From assembly GCA_036583965.1 (NCBI GenBank), contig JAZBQD010000034.1, positions 14,259,040 to 14,323,039 on the forward strand: DNA of 64,000 nucleotides, read 5' to 3'. Positions 36,526 through 50,300 of this stretch are shown piece after piece. The notes beneath the pieces were generated by a model. The model had not been told where the DNA came from and ran no database searches. It worked only from the letters and a program-made list of their open reading frames with translations. This DNA comes from Prunella strophiata (lineage: Eukaryota; Chordata; Aves; Passeriformes; Prunellidae). The position numbers and the translations under genes are program-made. Position 1 is the first letter of the stretch; the number at the start of each line of letters is the position of its first letter.

Positions 36526-39059
36526 TATTGTACTTCTTTTACAGTGAGCCCAAGATGTAGGTTATAAAATAGAGCTTTGAGGAGGTTATCTGACAAGCAG
36601 GTAAAGCAGAGCCTGGATTTCTAAGCAAGGCTATAATGCACTGCTGTCACCCATATCTAGGAGTTGGTAGCTGCTGGTTGGAGTGTGTGGGACAGGTTGA
36701 AATCCTTCTGATCTCGCTGCCTAACTTGATCCACTAAATATGCAAGGGTTTGAACCCATTTGTACATCTAGTGTGAAGTAAGCACTAGAGCTGGTATTCT
36801 TCTGGTGTTTTCCCTTTGAACTTGTTTGCTCTTGACAGTGGCTAAGGTGGTGTATGTTGGGTTCTTAGGCAGCTGTAGACTACTTTTCACAGGAAAATGC
36901 CTGTAACTGAGGCACTGAATGTGGTTACACAGTGCCATCACATGGCCTCTTGGTAGGCAGCCACACAGGTAAAAACACCTTGGTATGTGAGGCCCCAGAG
37001 TGCAGTGGTATGACACAGTATGGACATGACATTAACATAAATTTAGGTAGTAGCTTTTGGTATGTATAGACACCTCACTGGGAGAGAGACACTATTTCAT
37101 ATGTGTTATGGAAGTTTATCAGGGTGAAAGGATATTTTTTTTTGTTACTTTGAAATATGCTATGATCAAGAACCTAGATCTCTTTGTACAATCAAATAAG
37201 CCTTTTGGGCCATGTCCACATCTGTGTATACATGCACATTAAAGCATTTAAAACGTGCTTGTAGAACTTCTTAGCAAACTGAACAAGTATTTGCATAATG
37301 TTTACAAAGGTGATAATTAAATCACTTCAGATTCACAGGCCTCTTGGTACTGATAGACTTTAATCTTGGACCTTAAATACTTGTTATTTGTGGGGCTGGT
37401 GGAATGGATGTGCAGAAAGATGGGGTGAGTCAGGCTTGGGAATATTGGTGGCCTGTAGCATAGGGATGAGTGCTGCTGTGGCGTAGAAAATAAGATGGTA
37501 GTGGTGTAGCACAAACAATTAACTAAATTGTTTGCTACAGTGAACCTCATCTCGGGCTTTTTGCTCTCATTAGGATTTCTGGCTAATGCAGGCCAAAGCT
37601 TTTGCTTTTACAAAGGCTTAATTTTATAAACATTCATTAGAAAGTTCCACTTGTTTTAGCTGGCTTTTATTTTCCTCATTTACTTTTCAACTCTGACTGA
37701 GATTAAAGGGAAATGCACATTGCTGAGACTTTCTGGGACAAAGCTGTGGTGAAACTCCATTTGTGGGTGATGTTTCCTGCTCTTGGTGACTCCAGGAGTT
37801 CTCAGTCACAAGGTACTGTCTTCTCTTTGGAAAATGTAAACTCATGGCCTCAGAGCTGCAAGCCAGCTGGGTGTCAGCCCATGAAGTGCTGGCACAGGAG
37901 CACTGGGAATTCTGTATTGCTTCAGGTAGGTGTTAGCACTGACTTCTACTGGTGGCTAAAAGAATCAATTTCCTTAACTGCTTTAATGTTGCTATACACA
38001 GCTCTTTGTACTTACCAAGTTCTATTTTCTCTTGGGATATTGTCAGGAAGACTGACTTGAGCAACTTGAGCTCAAAATGCTGTTTGAGCACTTTCCTCCA
38101 CAGCAGCAATCTTACTAAAAACGGCTTCTAATGTTTGGGTTTACTTTCTTGATCAGTTTATGCTTCCTGCAAAGATCTGAGATATTGGGGATTGTAAATG
38201 CATGGCTGTAATGAAAATGAATGCTTGTGTAGTGGCAGCCTTTAAAAGACCTCATGGGTCTATGATTGGGAGCTCAGGACTGTAATGAAAGGCAGAGTAG
38301 GGACGTTTTCAGTTGGCCATCAACTCTGCAAAGAACTGTTCTGTCTGTGAGTCATTTGAAGCCCTTACCTGAACTTCTGTAAGGAGAATTTGGAGATGCA
38401 CATGAAAACAATCTCTTAGCAGGCTGAGTGGAAGTTACTTCAGTGCACAGCAGATAATCCATCCTGTGTGCAGAGTTCTGGCAGTGGGTGGCACCATGGT
38501 AACAGCCTTGTTAGAGCTGCTCCTCCTGCAGCCGGCAGTCGCTTTGGTACCTCGCACACGGTGTAGGAGGCTGCGACGGCTTCATCGCCTCATTAATGGG
38601 AAATGGAGGATACGAGTGGGCACGAGGGAATTCAGAATGCTTTACCCCGTGACTACAGGGAGCAGTCCATCAGCCAAGCACTTTTTCTCTTCCGCTGTTT
38701 AAAAAGAACAGAAATGAGAAGCCTGGAGGCAATTGGTCTCTCTAGGGTTAGCAAAGCCATGAATCTCGTAACTTCCACACAAAAGCCATGGCTTCTTCCG
38801 CACAAAAAACTTCATAGCTCTTAAAACGCATAATGTGCCCCAGCACACACTATTTCTGGTTTATTACTGCATAAGTCCCTGCAGGGTGAGTGTAGCTGAG
38901 CAGTACTGCTGCCCCTTTCCTGGAGCATTTCCCCCTCTTGTTAGCAGGCAGCGCCCCGTACCGAGCCCGGGACCCGCAGGCGGCGGGGGCGATGATGGGG
39001 CTCTGGCCGGCGGGGTTGAGGGGCCGCGGGAGCCGAGAGAGGGGACCGGGGACACGGGA
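36526..39059. other. Intergenic DNA downstream of PTTG1
   Basis: No gene is recognised. A locally CpG-containing patch at about 38500-38700 includes CACCATGGTAAC, which resembles an RFX X-box half-palindrome. The short open frames there have no clear family. Confidence 0.45.
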
Positions 39060-41117
39060 GAGCCCCGCCGGGGACACGGGACAGCCCCGCGGTGCCCGCC
39101 GGGGACACGGGACAGGGAGGACAGCCCCGCGGTGCCCGCCGGGGACACGGGACAGGGGGAGCCCTGCAGTGCCCGCCGGGGACACGGGACAGGGACAGCC
39201 CCGCGGTGCCCGCCGGGGACACGGGACAGGGACAGCCCCGCGGTGCCCGCCGGGGACACGGGACAGGGGGAGCCCTGCAGTGCCCGCCGGGGACACGGGA
39301 CAGGGACAGCCCCGCGGTGCCCGCAAGGGACACGGGACAGGGACAGCCCCGCGGTGCCCGCCGGGGACACGGGACAGGGACAGCCCCGCGGTGCCCGCCG
39401 GGGACACGGGACAGGGGGAGCCCTGCAGTGCCCGCCGGGGACACGGGACAGGGGGAGCCCTGCAGTGCCCGCCGGGGACACGGGACAGGGGGAGCCCTGC
39501 AGTGCCCGCCGGGGACACGGGACAGGGACAGCCCCGCGGTGCCCGCCGGGGACACGGGACAGGGACAGCCCCGCGGTGCCCGCCGGGGACACGGGACAGG
39601 GACAGCCCCGCGGTGCCCGCCGGGGACACGGGACAGGGACAGCCCCGCGGTGCCCGCCGGGGACACGGGACAGGGGGAGCCCTGCAGTGCCCGCCGGGGA
39701 CACGGGACAGGGGGAGCCCTGCAGTGCCCGCCGGGGACACGGGACAGGGGGAGCCCTGCAGTGCCCGCCGGGGACACGGGACAGGGGGAGCCCTGCAGTG
39801 CCCGCCGGGGACACGGGACAGGGGGAGCCCTGCAGTGCCCGCCGGGGACACGGGACAGGGGGAGCCCTGCAGTGCCCGCCGGGGACACGGGACAGGGACA
39901 GCCCCGCGGTGCCCGCCGGGGACACGGGACAGGGGGAGCCCTGCAGTGCCCGCCGGGGACACGGGACAGGGGGAGCCCTGCAGTGCCCGCCGGGGACACG
40001 GGACAGGGGGAGCCCTGCAGTGCCCGCCGGGGACACGGGACAGGGGGAGCCCTGCAGTGCCCGCCGGGGACACGGGACAGGGGGAGCCCTGCAGTGCCCG
40101 CCGGGGACACGGGACAGGGACAGCCCCGCGGTGCCCGCCGGGGACACGGGACAGGGGGAGCCCTGCAGTGCCCGCCGGGGACACGGGACAGGGACAGCCC
40201 CGCGGTGCCCGCCGGGGACACGGGACAGGGACAGCCCCGCGGTGCCCGCCGGGGACACGGGACAGGGACAGCCCCGCGGTGCCCGCCGGGGACACGGGAC
40301 AGGGACAGCCCCGCGGTGCCCGCCGGGGACACGGGACAGGGACAGCCCCGCGGTGCCCGCCGGGGACACGGGACAGGGACAGCCCCGCGGTGCCCGCCGG
40401 GGACACGGGACAGGGACAGCCCCGCGGTGCCCGCCGGGGACACGGGACAGGGACAGCCCCGCGGTGCCCGCCGGGGACACGGGACAGGGGGAGCCCTGCA
40501 GTGCCCGCCGGGGACACGGGACAGGGACAGCCCCGCGGTGCCCGCCGGGGACACGGGACAGGGACAGCCCCGCGGTGCCCGCCGGGGACACGGGACAGGG
40601 GGAGCCCTGCAGTGCCCGCCGGGGACACGGGACAGGGACAGCCCCGCGGTGCCCGCCGGGGACACGGGACAGGGGGAGCCCTGCAGTGCCCGCCGGGGAC
40701 ACGGGACAGGGGGAGCCCTGCAGTGCCCGCCGGGGACACGGGACAGGGACAGCCCCGCGGTGCCCGCCGGGGACACGGGACAGGGGGAGCCCTGCAGTGC
40801 CCGCCGGGGACACGGGACAGGGGGAGCCCTGCAGTGCCCGCCGGGGACACGGGACAGGGACAGCCCCGCGGTGCCCGCCGGGGACACGGGACAGGGGGAG
40901 CCCTGCAGTGCCCGCCGGGGACACGGGACAGGGACAGCCCCGCGGTGCCCGCCGGGGACACGGGACAGGGGGAGCCCTGCAGTGCCCGCCGGGGACACGG
41001 GACAGGGGGAGCCCTGCAGTGCCCGCCGGGGACACGGGACAGGGGGAGCCCTGCAGTGCCCGCCGGGGACACGGGACAGGGGGAGCCCTGCAGTGCCCGC
41101 CGGGGACACGGGACAGG
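39060..41117. repeat. 37-bp GC-rich minisatellite, about 55 copies of two types
   Basis: The unit is GTGCCCGCCGGGGACACGGG followed by ACAGGG and a variable block. Type A has ACAGCCCCGCG and type B has GGAGCCCTGCA. The two types are intermingled along the array in irregular runs. Rare extra variants exist: CCGCAAGGGACAC near 39321, and an inserted AGG near 39117. Five overlapping open frames of 737-829 codons on both strands come from the stop-free unit (37 bp, so three units make one 37-residue peptide period). I do not regard them as genes. Confidence 0.96.
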
Positions 41118-44100
41118 GCCTCCTTCTGGGCCCGCAGCAATCCGAGTGTAACAGGATCCCAGCGAGACACAGAGCCCTCCTCGGTGCGGGATGCGCAGCC
41201 TTGTCTCCTCTTCCCGCGGGGCAAAGCCTTTCTTCAAACCGCAAGCAGAGCTCTCCCTGTCAGAGGGGCCAGGGCGATGGCTGCCCAGCCACGGAGTGTG
41301 CTGACCCCCTCAAAGCATGTGTGAGAAAAAAAAAGCCAAAATGAGAATGGGAACATTCCTCTGGAAACATTTATTCCAACAACATAGCATTTTTTTTAAG
41401 AATGATTATTGCACTGGAAGATATTAAAAACTTGCAAGTTGCAACTAGGTTCTGGATTTTGCTTTTACCTCTACCCAGTCTTGCACCAGCCTTTTTTTTT
41501 TTTTTTTTTTTTTGTTTTGTTTTTTTTTTTTTTTTTTTTTTTGTTCAGATAGCAAGTTCTCAACAGCTTCTTTCAAGGATTAAAACCCTTCTCCTGAAGT
41601 GCTTTCTTCTGTGCATAGCTTCCCATGCCTTTGTCTGAGTTTCTTTTGAAACTAGGAAGGATCTGGAAATGCTTTGCATTGAGATCTAGTTGCTTTGAGG
41701 AAGCTCATCTTATTCTTCAGTTGTGTCTTGGTTCCCCCATGTGGTGTGTGTGACCATGCTGTGATTCTTAAGTCTTTTGCTGCAGTGATTTGATGCTTTA
41801 CAGAAGATTATTATCTTCTGTAGGCAAAGGCCTTCTCTAGTGCTGGAACCCAGCCAGTTCTGTCTGTCCTTCTCTAGATTTTTCTTTTTTCAGTTGGAAT
41901 TACCATCCTAGTTTTCTGATTAATACAGAGAACAAAACATCATTTGTCCTCCTAATATCTTCAACAGCAGGTTTGAAACAAAGGATAACACATAGGAACC
42001 AGATGCATCACCTGTGGAACAGCTAATTCTTTCAGTGTTCTGCCCAGTTTAGGCATCTGCAAAAGTTGGTGGAGATTTGTTATCCATGTAGGGTTTCAGT
42101 GCTTGTGTGACTGTCCAGGCTTAAGGCCCAAATGTGGTTCCTGGCACTGCATCCAGGAGTGCAACATTTTTATGTGATGGGGAATGCTGTCCTGTATATA
42201 GAGTTTCATTTTTAACTCTGCCTGTGTGACTTCCCTACCTGGGTTCTATTTTCAGATGTAATTTTTGTGCCTGGAGCACAAAACCTAAAAAAGGACTGGG
42301 ATCTCTTTTGTACCTATGCCTAAAATGTTTCACAGAACTCCTGCCATAAAATGCTGCAGAGCTGGGGTGGCACTGGTGGCTTATGGCTCTTCTGTTTGCT
42401 GCAGATGAATTCTCTGATGAACATCTAAGCAAGTAGCTGGAGTCCTCTCTACACCTAAGCTAAGATGCTCCTTGGCCTCCTTATCCTGTGGAGGCTGATG
42501 GGACCATTTCCAGAGCAATTTTGTGTCATGTGAAACGCAGGCAGAGTGGGATGGCAGCTGAGGAGGAAGTGTTGGTGTTTCTATTTCCAACAGAAAATAC
42601 CTAAATGAGTGTGTGAGAGGCCAGGATTCAGATTTCTGATGCTCGAGGGGATTTGCAATCCCACTGACAGCTGAGCTGTTCTGGAGGACTCCTTTCAGCT
42701 GTGCCTGAGCAGAACTGACAGGAGGCCTTGGTGGGGATGGGCTGGTGGCTTGGTGCTCAGGGCTGCAGGGAGAAGGAAGACTGCTTAGCAGACAGTCCTC
42801 TGGATGGATTAAACCTTCCCTCCTTTGGGCGGTGGTTGGAGAAGAGGAGTCTCTTTTCCTCCCTGTTCCTGCCCTGCTGATGTGTTCTGCTCTCAGGCTC
42901 CCTGTCTGAGCTGGGTGTCTGTGCTGGTTGCTGTCCCTCTTGCTCAGGGCTGACTCACTTCCTGCCTTAGTAACTCATTTGAAACCTTCCTGTTTTCTAT
43001 CTTCTCTCTGCAAAGTGAAGCTGTTCATGAAGCTTGTGAGAGAAATTGTACTGGGCTGCCTGATGCTGCTTTGCATCATTTTCTTTTCACTTGAACTGGC
43101 TGATAGGTGAATATTTCACCTGTTGAAATGCTGCATTCATCTCAGGGAGCACTGTTTGTCTCAAGGGCAGGGCAAGGACTTGTCCCAGGGAGAGGAGATG
43201 GGGGCCAGGGTGCAGGTGTGGGAGCAGATCTCTGGGTGCACTGTGGTTTCTGTGGGGTCTGGCTGTGTTGCACTGGCTCTCAGACTCTTGTTTTCACAAA
43301 TGTTAAAGCCAGTCACAGAGAAATAATTAAGAGAATGACAAACCTGATTAGAACAACTCTGGCAGGTTTTAAGGCACGGGGACAAGCAATCTGGCTGTCA
43401 TGAGGGACACAGAGCAGAGCTGCAGGGGCTGTGGGCTGTTCTGTGCAACTGTGGAGCAAAAATCTTCTTTTAGGATAAGAAATATGTGCATGTACATGCA
43501 CTCATGTACACAAACAGGCTCTAGGGGGAAGGTTAATGCCTTTGTATGAATCTCTGCAGGCATTTCCTACTGGGAACGTTTCCCAGTTTAGAAAAACATG
43601 TCATGGAGGGTGCTGCAGCTCCTGTCTTGGCATGTTCCTCCCTCTTTTGTGAGCCCTGTCCATGAGCATGCTCTGGTTTCTGGAGGCTGCACAGGTCATC
43701 AGGAGCACACAGAAGAGCTGTTTCTACCATCCCCTCTCCTCTCTGCCACCCAGGCATCCCTGACAGCTCTGCAATGCTTGCATAAGAGGTAGGAGCATGG
43801 TGTCCTAATTTATATGCCTGTCACAGTAGGTGGTGAAATGGCTAATCAAATCCTGCCTGGCTTGTGATATGGCCATAGCCTTTGTAAATGTGCCAAGTGC
43901 TCTGTGGAAGGTGCATGATTTATAAAGCATTTCCTCAGTTTCTCTGTCAGCTCAAGCTCTCTTCAATGTATTGGGTATTAAAGCAGTGAGACAGAAATCA
44001 GAGGGAGAGCTCATAAATTTTGTAAGTCAATTCAGCTTAAAGAAACCAGACAAGTAGATGCACAAAAGTAAAGAATAATATATGTATGTGTATAAGGTTC

Positions 44101-46699
44101 TGTATAGTGAGAGACCCACAGAGCTAACCTCTCATGGGAAACAAATGAAAGTTTGCTTTTAAGAGTATTGAAGAAGAAATTCCAGTTTCTTCAAAAGTAA
44201 TGAGGGTTTTGCCATCGTTTTCAATGGGACTAAGCTCCAGCTCCTGTTGGAATTCAGAACTCATACCTGACTGCCTGTCACAAAGAAATACTCTAAGCAG
44301 GGATGAAAGATTTATGAAATCATGCATGAAATGACTGCATGTCTACTCTGCTTTCTGAAGGCTGCATTTTTGTGGAAGATATTTTATATAGAGGATGTGA
44401 TTTATCTCTGATGCCTGCATGTTTTATACTCCTATAAAGATTTTAACTACCTTGTGAGAGATCCTCCCTTCTGGGAGGACCTTCTCCCTCAGTGGTAGAA
44501 GGAAGGCAGCTACTGTTGATAAGGAATACAGTGAACAGAGTAAAGAGAGCAGAGAAGCTGGAACTATCAGGTGCTCTGGCACCTGGGCTGTGAATTAGTG
44601 TCCTTAAAACACACTGCAGCACCATGCATGTGTTTCTGAGAGTGCTGCACTCAGGGCTGTAGTGTTACCTTGTTTGGCTTAACATAATATTGCCTCAAGA
44701 GATTCCAGCCACTCAGGCTGAGATCTAGACCTCCTGTCAAAAAAGAAATTCATTTCAGTCAAAACTTTCCAGATGAGATGCTAAGATGATCATAAATGTC
44801 CTGACTGATGTCAGCTGTCAGGAGCAGTGCACAGCATACTGCCAGTCTCTTGCACTCTGTACTAACTTTCTTTTCTTTGCTCCCCCTTTGGTCCCTGCAT
44901 TTTTTTCTCAAGCAAAGTGAAGAACCTGTTCTGCCATCCCTGCCCTCTAAAGGCCTCTGTAAATGTTTTGGCTTTACTGTTCACTTTCCTGCCTTTGCTT
45001 GGAAGGTGCTGAGGGCTGAGGGAAGTGCTGCTCCCACCGAAGGACTTGGGTTCTGTTCAGCTGCTCTCTGCTTGAGGTTGTCCAGCTGTGACACATGCAC
45101 ACAATGACACCTTCCTTCTGGGACACAGGAAACCTGAATTATCCTTACTTAAAAAACCAGCAAGGACGTACTGCTCAGCAGGGAATGGATTAATTTAGTT
45201 CAGTGTCTTTTACAAATGAAATTTTTAAATCTGAGACTGGAGTGAGGAGGCATTTTGAAAGTTGTACAAGTGAGCACTGCAAACACAGCTGAATCCCAGC
45301 CTGAGATTTCACTGTTCCTCTCTTACTGTGTAGTGACTCATTCAAATCCATTTAAGCATCCTTATTGATAAGTCTTATTAGAGCCTTGGCTTCTCTGTGC
45401 ACAAATGTGACCCAGGGCAGCATCTGAGAGCTCAGACAATGGTATTTTTTTAGCCCATCAGATCCCTCATGCTGCTGAAAAGCAAAATCCCAGTTTCACA
45501 TGCTTTTGGGATCTGTCTTTGTTGTTATATATTTTGATATGGGTATTAAAATGGGGAGTGGTTTTGTGTCTGAAACCTCTGCTCTAGTGAATTGTAGCCT
45601 GTGTATTAGCCTAGTTGAAGATCTGTAAACCAGATCTTGGGATGAAACAAAAGATGGTGCCTGTTTCTGCCCTGGGTATGGACAGCCTGAACTTCTGTAC
45701 TCACTCAGAGGAATGTGGTTATTAACAACAAATATCTTTCAAATTTTCTCCAAGGTAGCTGATACATACATATGCATGCTTTTGTGGTAACCCTTGGGGC
45801 AAGTGCCAGCAGCAAACATCAGAGCTGTCATGGAGAGCATTTGATAGAGGTTTTTTTGTGCTGGGAAGTGTGCTCTCTCTGCTTGCAGACATGCAATACA
45901 TGGGAAAATGCTCCTAGTTGCTTCCAGACTCATGGATGGAGTCTATGAGTTTGTCTTCAGAAGTTCTTTGTCAGAAATTGTGTGAAGGAGAACCTCCTGG
46001 AATGTGTCCTAGAGAAGTCCCCTGGCCTGACTGGGATGAAGACAGCCAGTGCAGAGGGTGTGATTTCCTGTGGGTGAATCCTCACAAAACACCCATCTGA
46101 ACTGTAAAATGTTGGAGGTGGTGCAGGTTTACTCTTCCATGGCTAAATCCACAGGGTTAAATGCTGTCAACCTGTTCTGAGTCTGTGAATGGGGCTTGGA
46201 AAAATCTGTCTAATGCCTGGTAAATAGGAGTCTACATGGAACAAAACAAGTCTTGTCACTTACCAGCTTTGCCAGAAAAGCCTATGGGAGGAGTGGGCAC
46301 CAGAGGTTTAAGCAACTTTTCTCTCTCAGAAACAATCTGCCTCATGTCAACGGTGAGCAACGTTGGAATGGAGTAAGCAATCTGAGCTGCTGCTTCTGCT
46401 GTGTTTGTGGATAAATAAATTAAGTGTTAATTAACCAGACATCTAATTCCAGCTCCTTTTTAATAAGCTGAACACACACTCTGATCCATCTTGGTGCAGC
46501 TATGGAGAAGTAGATTTGTTTATGCTGTTATCAAACATCTGCCACATTGTTTTGGATGCACAGATGTTAGGCTGCAAGTCTAATGTCTTCTACTTTAGGA
46601 TCTCACTTTTTATTTAGCCTTTAAAACTGTATTCAAATGAGGTTTTGACCGAAACTGAATCACTATGTACTTGAAAGCTAAAGAGCTTATCAGGCATCT
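41118..46699. other. Intergenic DNA, no gene recognised
   Basis: Unique sequence with a long T-tract region at about 41490-41542 (two T-runs separated by GTTTTG). Open frames are short and without recognisable domains. No ATP10B exon or RNA gene was seen. Confidence 0.45.
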
Positions 46700-47100
46700 G
46701 ATAATGTTTTCAGGATTTCCCCCGATGAGACCGCGTAGTGTACAGACAGGAAGCCGAAGTATCGAGCGCCTGACCAGAGCTTCCTCCTGCACAAGAGGGG
46801 GGGTTTCTCTGCCTTGAGCCTCAACTCTGCATGCATGGGGTGAGCCTGGAAATCTGAAGGACAACCAGCCCCAGATCTCCCAGCTGAGCCTCCGAGCATG
46901 GTGAATGGAGCTCTGCAGAGAGCCCCTCTTGCCAGGTCAGCAAAACAGGTCTCAGCTCTCCTGGGCTCTGTTACCTTCCTGACTCCTTATCAGCCAGGGA
47001 ATCAGAAAGGGACTTTCCAGAGCTATAAACATGTGAGCTGAAGAGATGGAATGAACCCATATGCAAATGAGTTTTGATTCCCTTCCCTTTATAAAGTTAA
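46700..47100 (+). promoter_or_regulatory. MIR146A: Candidate NF-kB-responsive promoter of the MIR146A host transcript
   Basis: A perfect kappa-B site, GGGACTTTCC, lies at 47009-47018. TATAAA follows at 47024-47029, an octamer ATGCAAAT at 47061-47068, and a second TATAAA at 47090-47095. A CpG cluster, unusual in its surroundings, lies at about 46720-46770, next to GGATTTCCCCC (about 46716), a possible second, weaker kappa-B-like site. MIR146A is known in mammals to be induced by NF-kB from a promoter several kb upstream. The match of site, strand and distance is my inference. Confidence 0.5.
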
Positions 47101-47119
47101 AATGTTTTTGAGAGAGAAT

Positions 47120-47346
47120 CAGATCCTGCAGAGTGTGGGAGTCCGAGGAGGTTACCTTGGGCCGGCCGTGCCTCTGTCCCTGCTGCCTGTCCGTCTGTCT
47201 GCCTCTCCATCGTGGACAACAACGTGTGCAGAATAGAAAATGAGAAATGCAACCTGTGCTGATTGAAGAGGAGGAGGGAAAATGGAAGAGAAGAAGCTGA
47301 AGAGTGGGAAAAAAGATAAAATAAAATGAATTTTGGGGATTCCACT
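47120..47346 (+). ncRNA. Possible exon 1 of the MIR146A host RNA
   Basis: The start is about 25 bp after the TATAAA at 47090. A good donor, ACT/GTGAGTAAG, is at 47347. I see no long open frame on the plus strand. Assigned only from the promoter motifs and the donor; transcript data are needed to fix both ends. Confidence 0.3.
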
Positions 47347-50300
47347 GTGAGTAAGAGCTGAAAAAAAAAAAAGTAAGCTGATTTATTACATGTTTGTCTT
47401 CTGCCTGAGTGCCAGTACACTTTGTATACGTGAAAGGTAATTTGCACATTAAAGATTGAATCAAAATGTCAACTTCTTCCTCAGTTCCTCCAGTTTTGAA
47501 CCAGGATAGTCCTGTCAGCTTTGATGGGTTTACAGTTCTGTAAATGCAACATAATGAATATCAAGTCTTTGAAGTAATTTTGAGTTGTATTTATGCTAAA
47601 GTGATGAGAAATTTCGAATGACTTTTAAATACTGTTGTGTCAGGGAATCTGCACATTTTCTAGTGCTTCTCTTCACCACTGCAGGAATTTTTTCTCTTGT
47701 CCTTCTAATGCTGTTGTGACTTTATTCCAAATCCAATGGAATTCAGAAATAAGGGGTAGTGGTATCATTATGTGCATTAATATTTTCCTTGAATTATGAT
47801 TTATATATATTCATTTTTTTCCTTTTAAATCTGTATCTTAACCCACTTAAATAACGACTATTTAAACAGGGAGAGGATTAGAGTTAATTGATGTATGTAT
47901 TTTTTTTTCTTTTCATCAAATGATACTGATTTAGAAACTACAATGTTTGGTTGTAACAGAAGAGTTTGACTGTGTGTCCCCGGTTTTCTTTCACATCAGT
48001 TCTTTACTTTTTTGAAATGATTTATTTTTATTTCTTGTATGTGCTTCTAGCTTGTCTAAGCATCCAAATTTGCTTTGCAGCATGGAAAAAAGGGATGGAG
48101 AAATCTCCACGCTTCTGTGGTGGAATTTCCAACAAATTCCCTGTTGGGTTGGTGCAGGGAAGGGTTTCTGGAGTTTGCAGGATGAGGCAGCTCCCCTCCC
48201 TTCACTAGCATGATTAGAGAGACAGGCAGTTACTCTTTCATTTTTCTGATTACTTTGCGTACTGAAAAATGCAGTTTTGACTGAGCTGAAATTATTTACA
48301 AGGCTCACCAGAGTGCAGCAAATAGTCTTGGGTAAATAATCAAAAAGTAAATTTACTTTAACATTTTGAGAATTAAACTTTCATTTTTTTCTTTAAAAAA
48401 CACCTGTTTGGATTTTTTAATTGCACATATGCAAAAATAATAATGACAAAAAGTAGCATTTTTTTTTTTTTGTTTTAGGCCAAAATATGTTGTGTAACGT
48501 ACCTCAAATGTCTGTGATTTTATTTTTAGAAAATAATTTTTAAAATTTATTCCAGATTTAGCCAAATAACATTTTTCTGATGATTTCTTCCTTTTGGCTA
48601 GTGGATTAAAAAAATACTAATTGCCATAGCTTTGGTTGCATTTCATCTTCATCTGGGAGAATGTTGAAATGAATGTTTTTCTGTGGGAAATGGTGATGAA
48701 AATGTGAATTATTTTGATGATAAAATTTTCTGGTCTTTTAAAAATGTCTTTTTATTAGTCAAAATGAACACATTCTCCATCTTTTCCCAAAAGAGAGGAT
48801 GAACATCAGTTTTCATGATTGAAATAGATTTTGTTTATCGTTGTTGAATCTATTCCCTAATTTCATGAGCAATCCAGCTGCTCTGTCTGCTGCAGCTTTT
48901 CAAATACCTGGGCTCCATCTAAATGTGCTTTGGGGACAGGGTTTCACAGTTCTTTAAACTGTTGTTGGGTAAGGAGGGTCTGGAGTTGCTGGGGAGAGGG
49001 AGTTTGAGGGTTGCCAGCATAGCAGGACAAGGGCCCAGGGTTCCAGGGGGACTCTTTTGCAAGACAGAGTTTTCAAATATATCAGTGACTACCTGGGATG
49101 GTCTTGAGGGGATTCATCAAGCAGAAGCCTGAAAAAATTGATTCAAAGCTGTATTTAAACCTTTAATATACACTGGGTTTCCAAGTCCTTATTGGCAACT
49201 CTAGTGATTTTAATTATTCATGGACTCATTAGTTGTAGACAGAATACTTACCTAAATATTTTGGGTGTGATCATGTTGAATCTAAATAATACCTAAATTA
49301 TTTTCTTTAAAATAAGACTTGATGAGTTCAGGGAGAGCAAGATTTGAAATTTTGAATAGGAGGTGAATATTTCCCAGAGGAAAACACCAGGTGCCCACAG
49401 GCTGGCTGTAGGGGAGCATTCCTCAGCCTTTGCTAAAGGATGCAAATGAAACAAAAACCTTGGACCATTTCACATGCCCCAAAAGGAGCTAGCTGCACCT
49501 GCAGGCACTCCCTGGAAGCTTCCAGAAACTGACTCCCAGTTTTTCATCTTCCAACACGATGGACCATGGCCTGGTTTGGGGTCTGGCAGCAGAGCTCACA
49601 GCCCAGGGCTGAGCCAGCCCAGGGCAGTAGAGCAGGGCTGAGGTGCCTTAAAGAGGACACAGCTCCTGCTCTCAGCCTGGCAGGTGCCTCTGAGCTAACA
49701 GGGCCAGTTCCACCCTGCTTGAGCTGTTGTTATTCTGATATTACACTTGTTTATTTCAGTGCATTAATATTGAAACAAACCACACATGTATTGAGAGGTT
49801 GTTTGCTCTTTGTGGAATACTTATTTTCAATAACTACAGTATAGTTACAATATAAATACAGCAACCTTTTGTATTTTAAGTGTTTATATAAAAAACCTGT
49901 TTGAAGAAATCTCTGGCCTCTAATGGATTACTAGCTTTACAGTTATTTATTACACTGTGCTTCTCCAGGTAAATTCCTTGCTAGGTGATGATGACATTCC
50001 TTTTTTTAAATAATGGGTGTATTACAAAAACGTGATTAATTGATTTTGTTTTTTAACTGTTTACTCAGAGTGTAACCATTTTTCTATTAGTAATATAGTC
50101 TAGTAGTTATGTAGTGACAAATACTGTAAGTACCTGTGCAACAGAAGAAACATTGCCAGTACTCTTGAATTATTAAAAATGTGTAAATTTGGAAGGAATA
50201 AGAAATGGTCATCTACTCTCTCTTGTTTGGTTTTTTTTTATATTCCCATGTTTAGATTATTTCTGAAACATACTGATTGACCAGTCATTTCGAGCTTGCT

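Noticed and set aside
38466..38702. Frame with a hydrophobic leader-like start (MVTALLELLLLQ) and an Arg-rich stretch
   Set aside because: Short, with no family resemblance or supporting exon structure. The nearby CACCATGGTAAC is more likely a regulatory site.
38835..41344. Overlapping frames of 737-829 codons on both strands
   Set aside because: Caused by the stop-free 37-bp GC-rich unit; open on both strands at once, which real genes are not.
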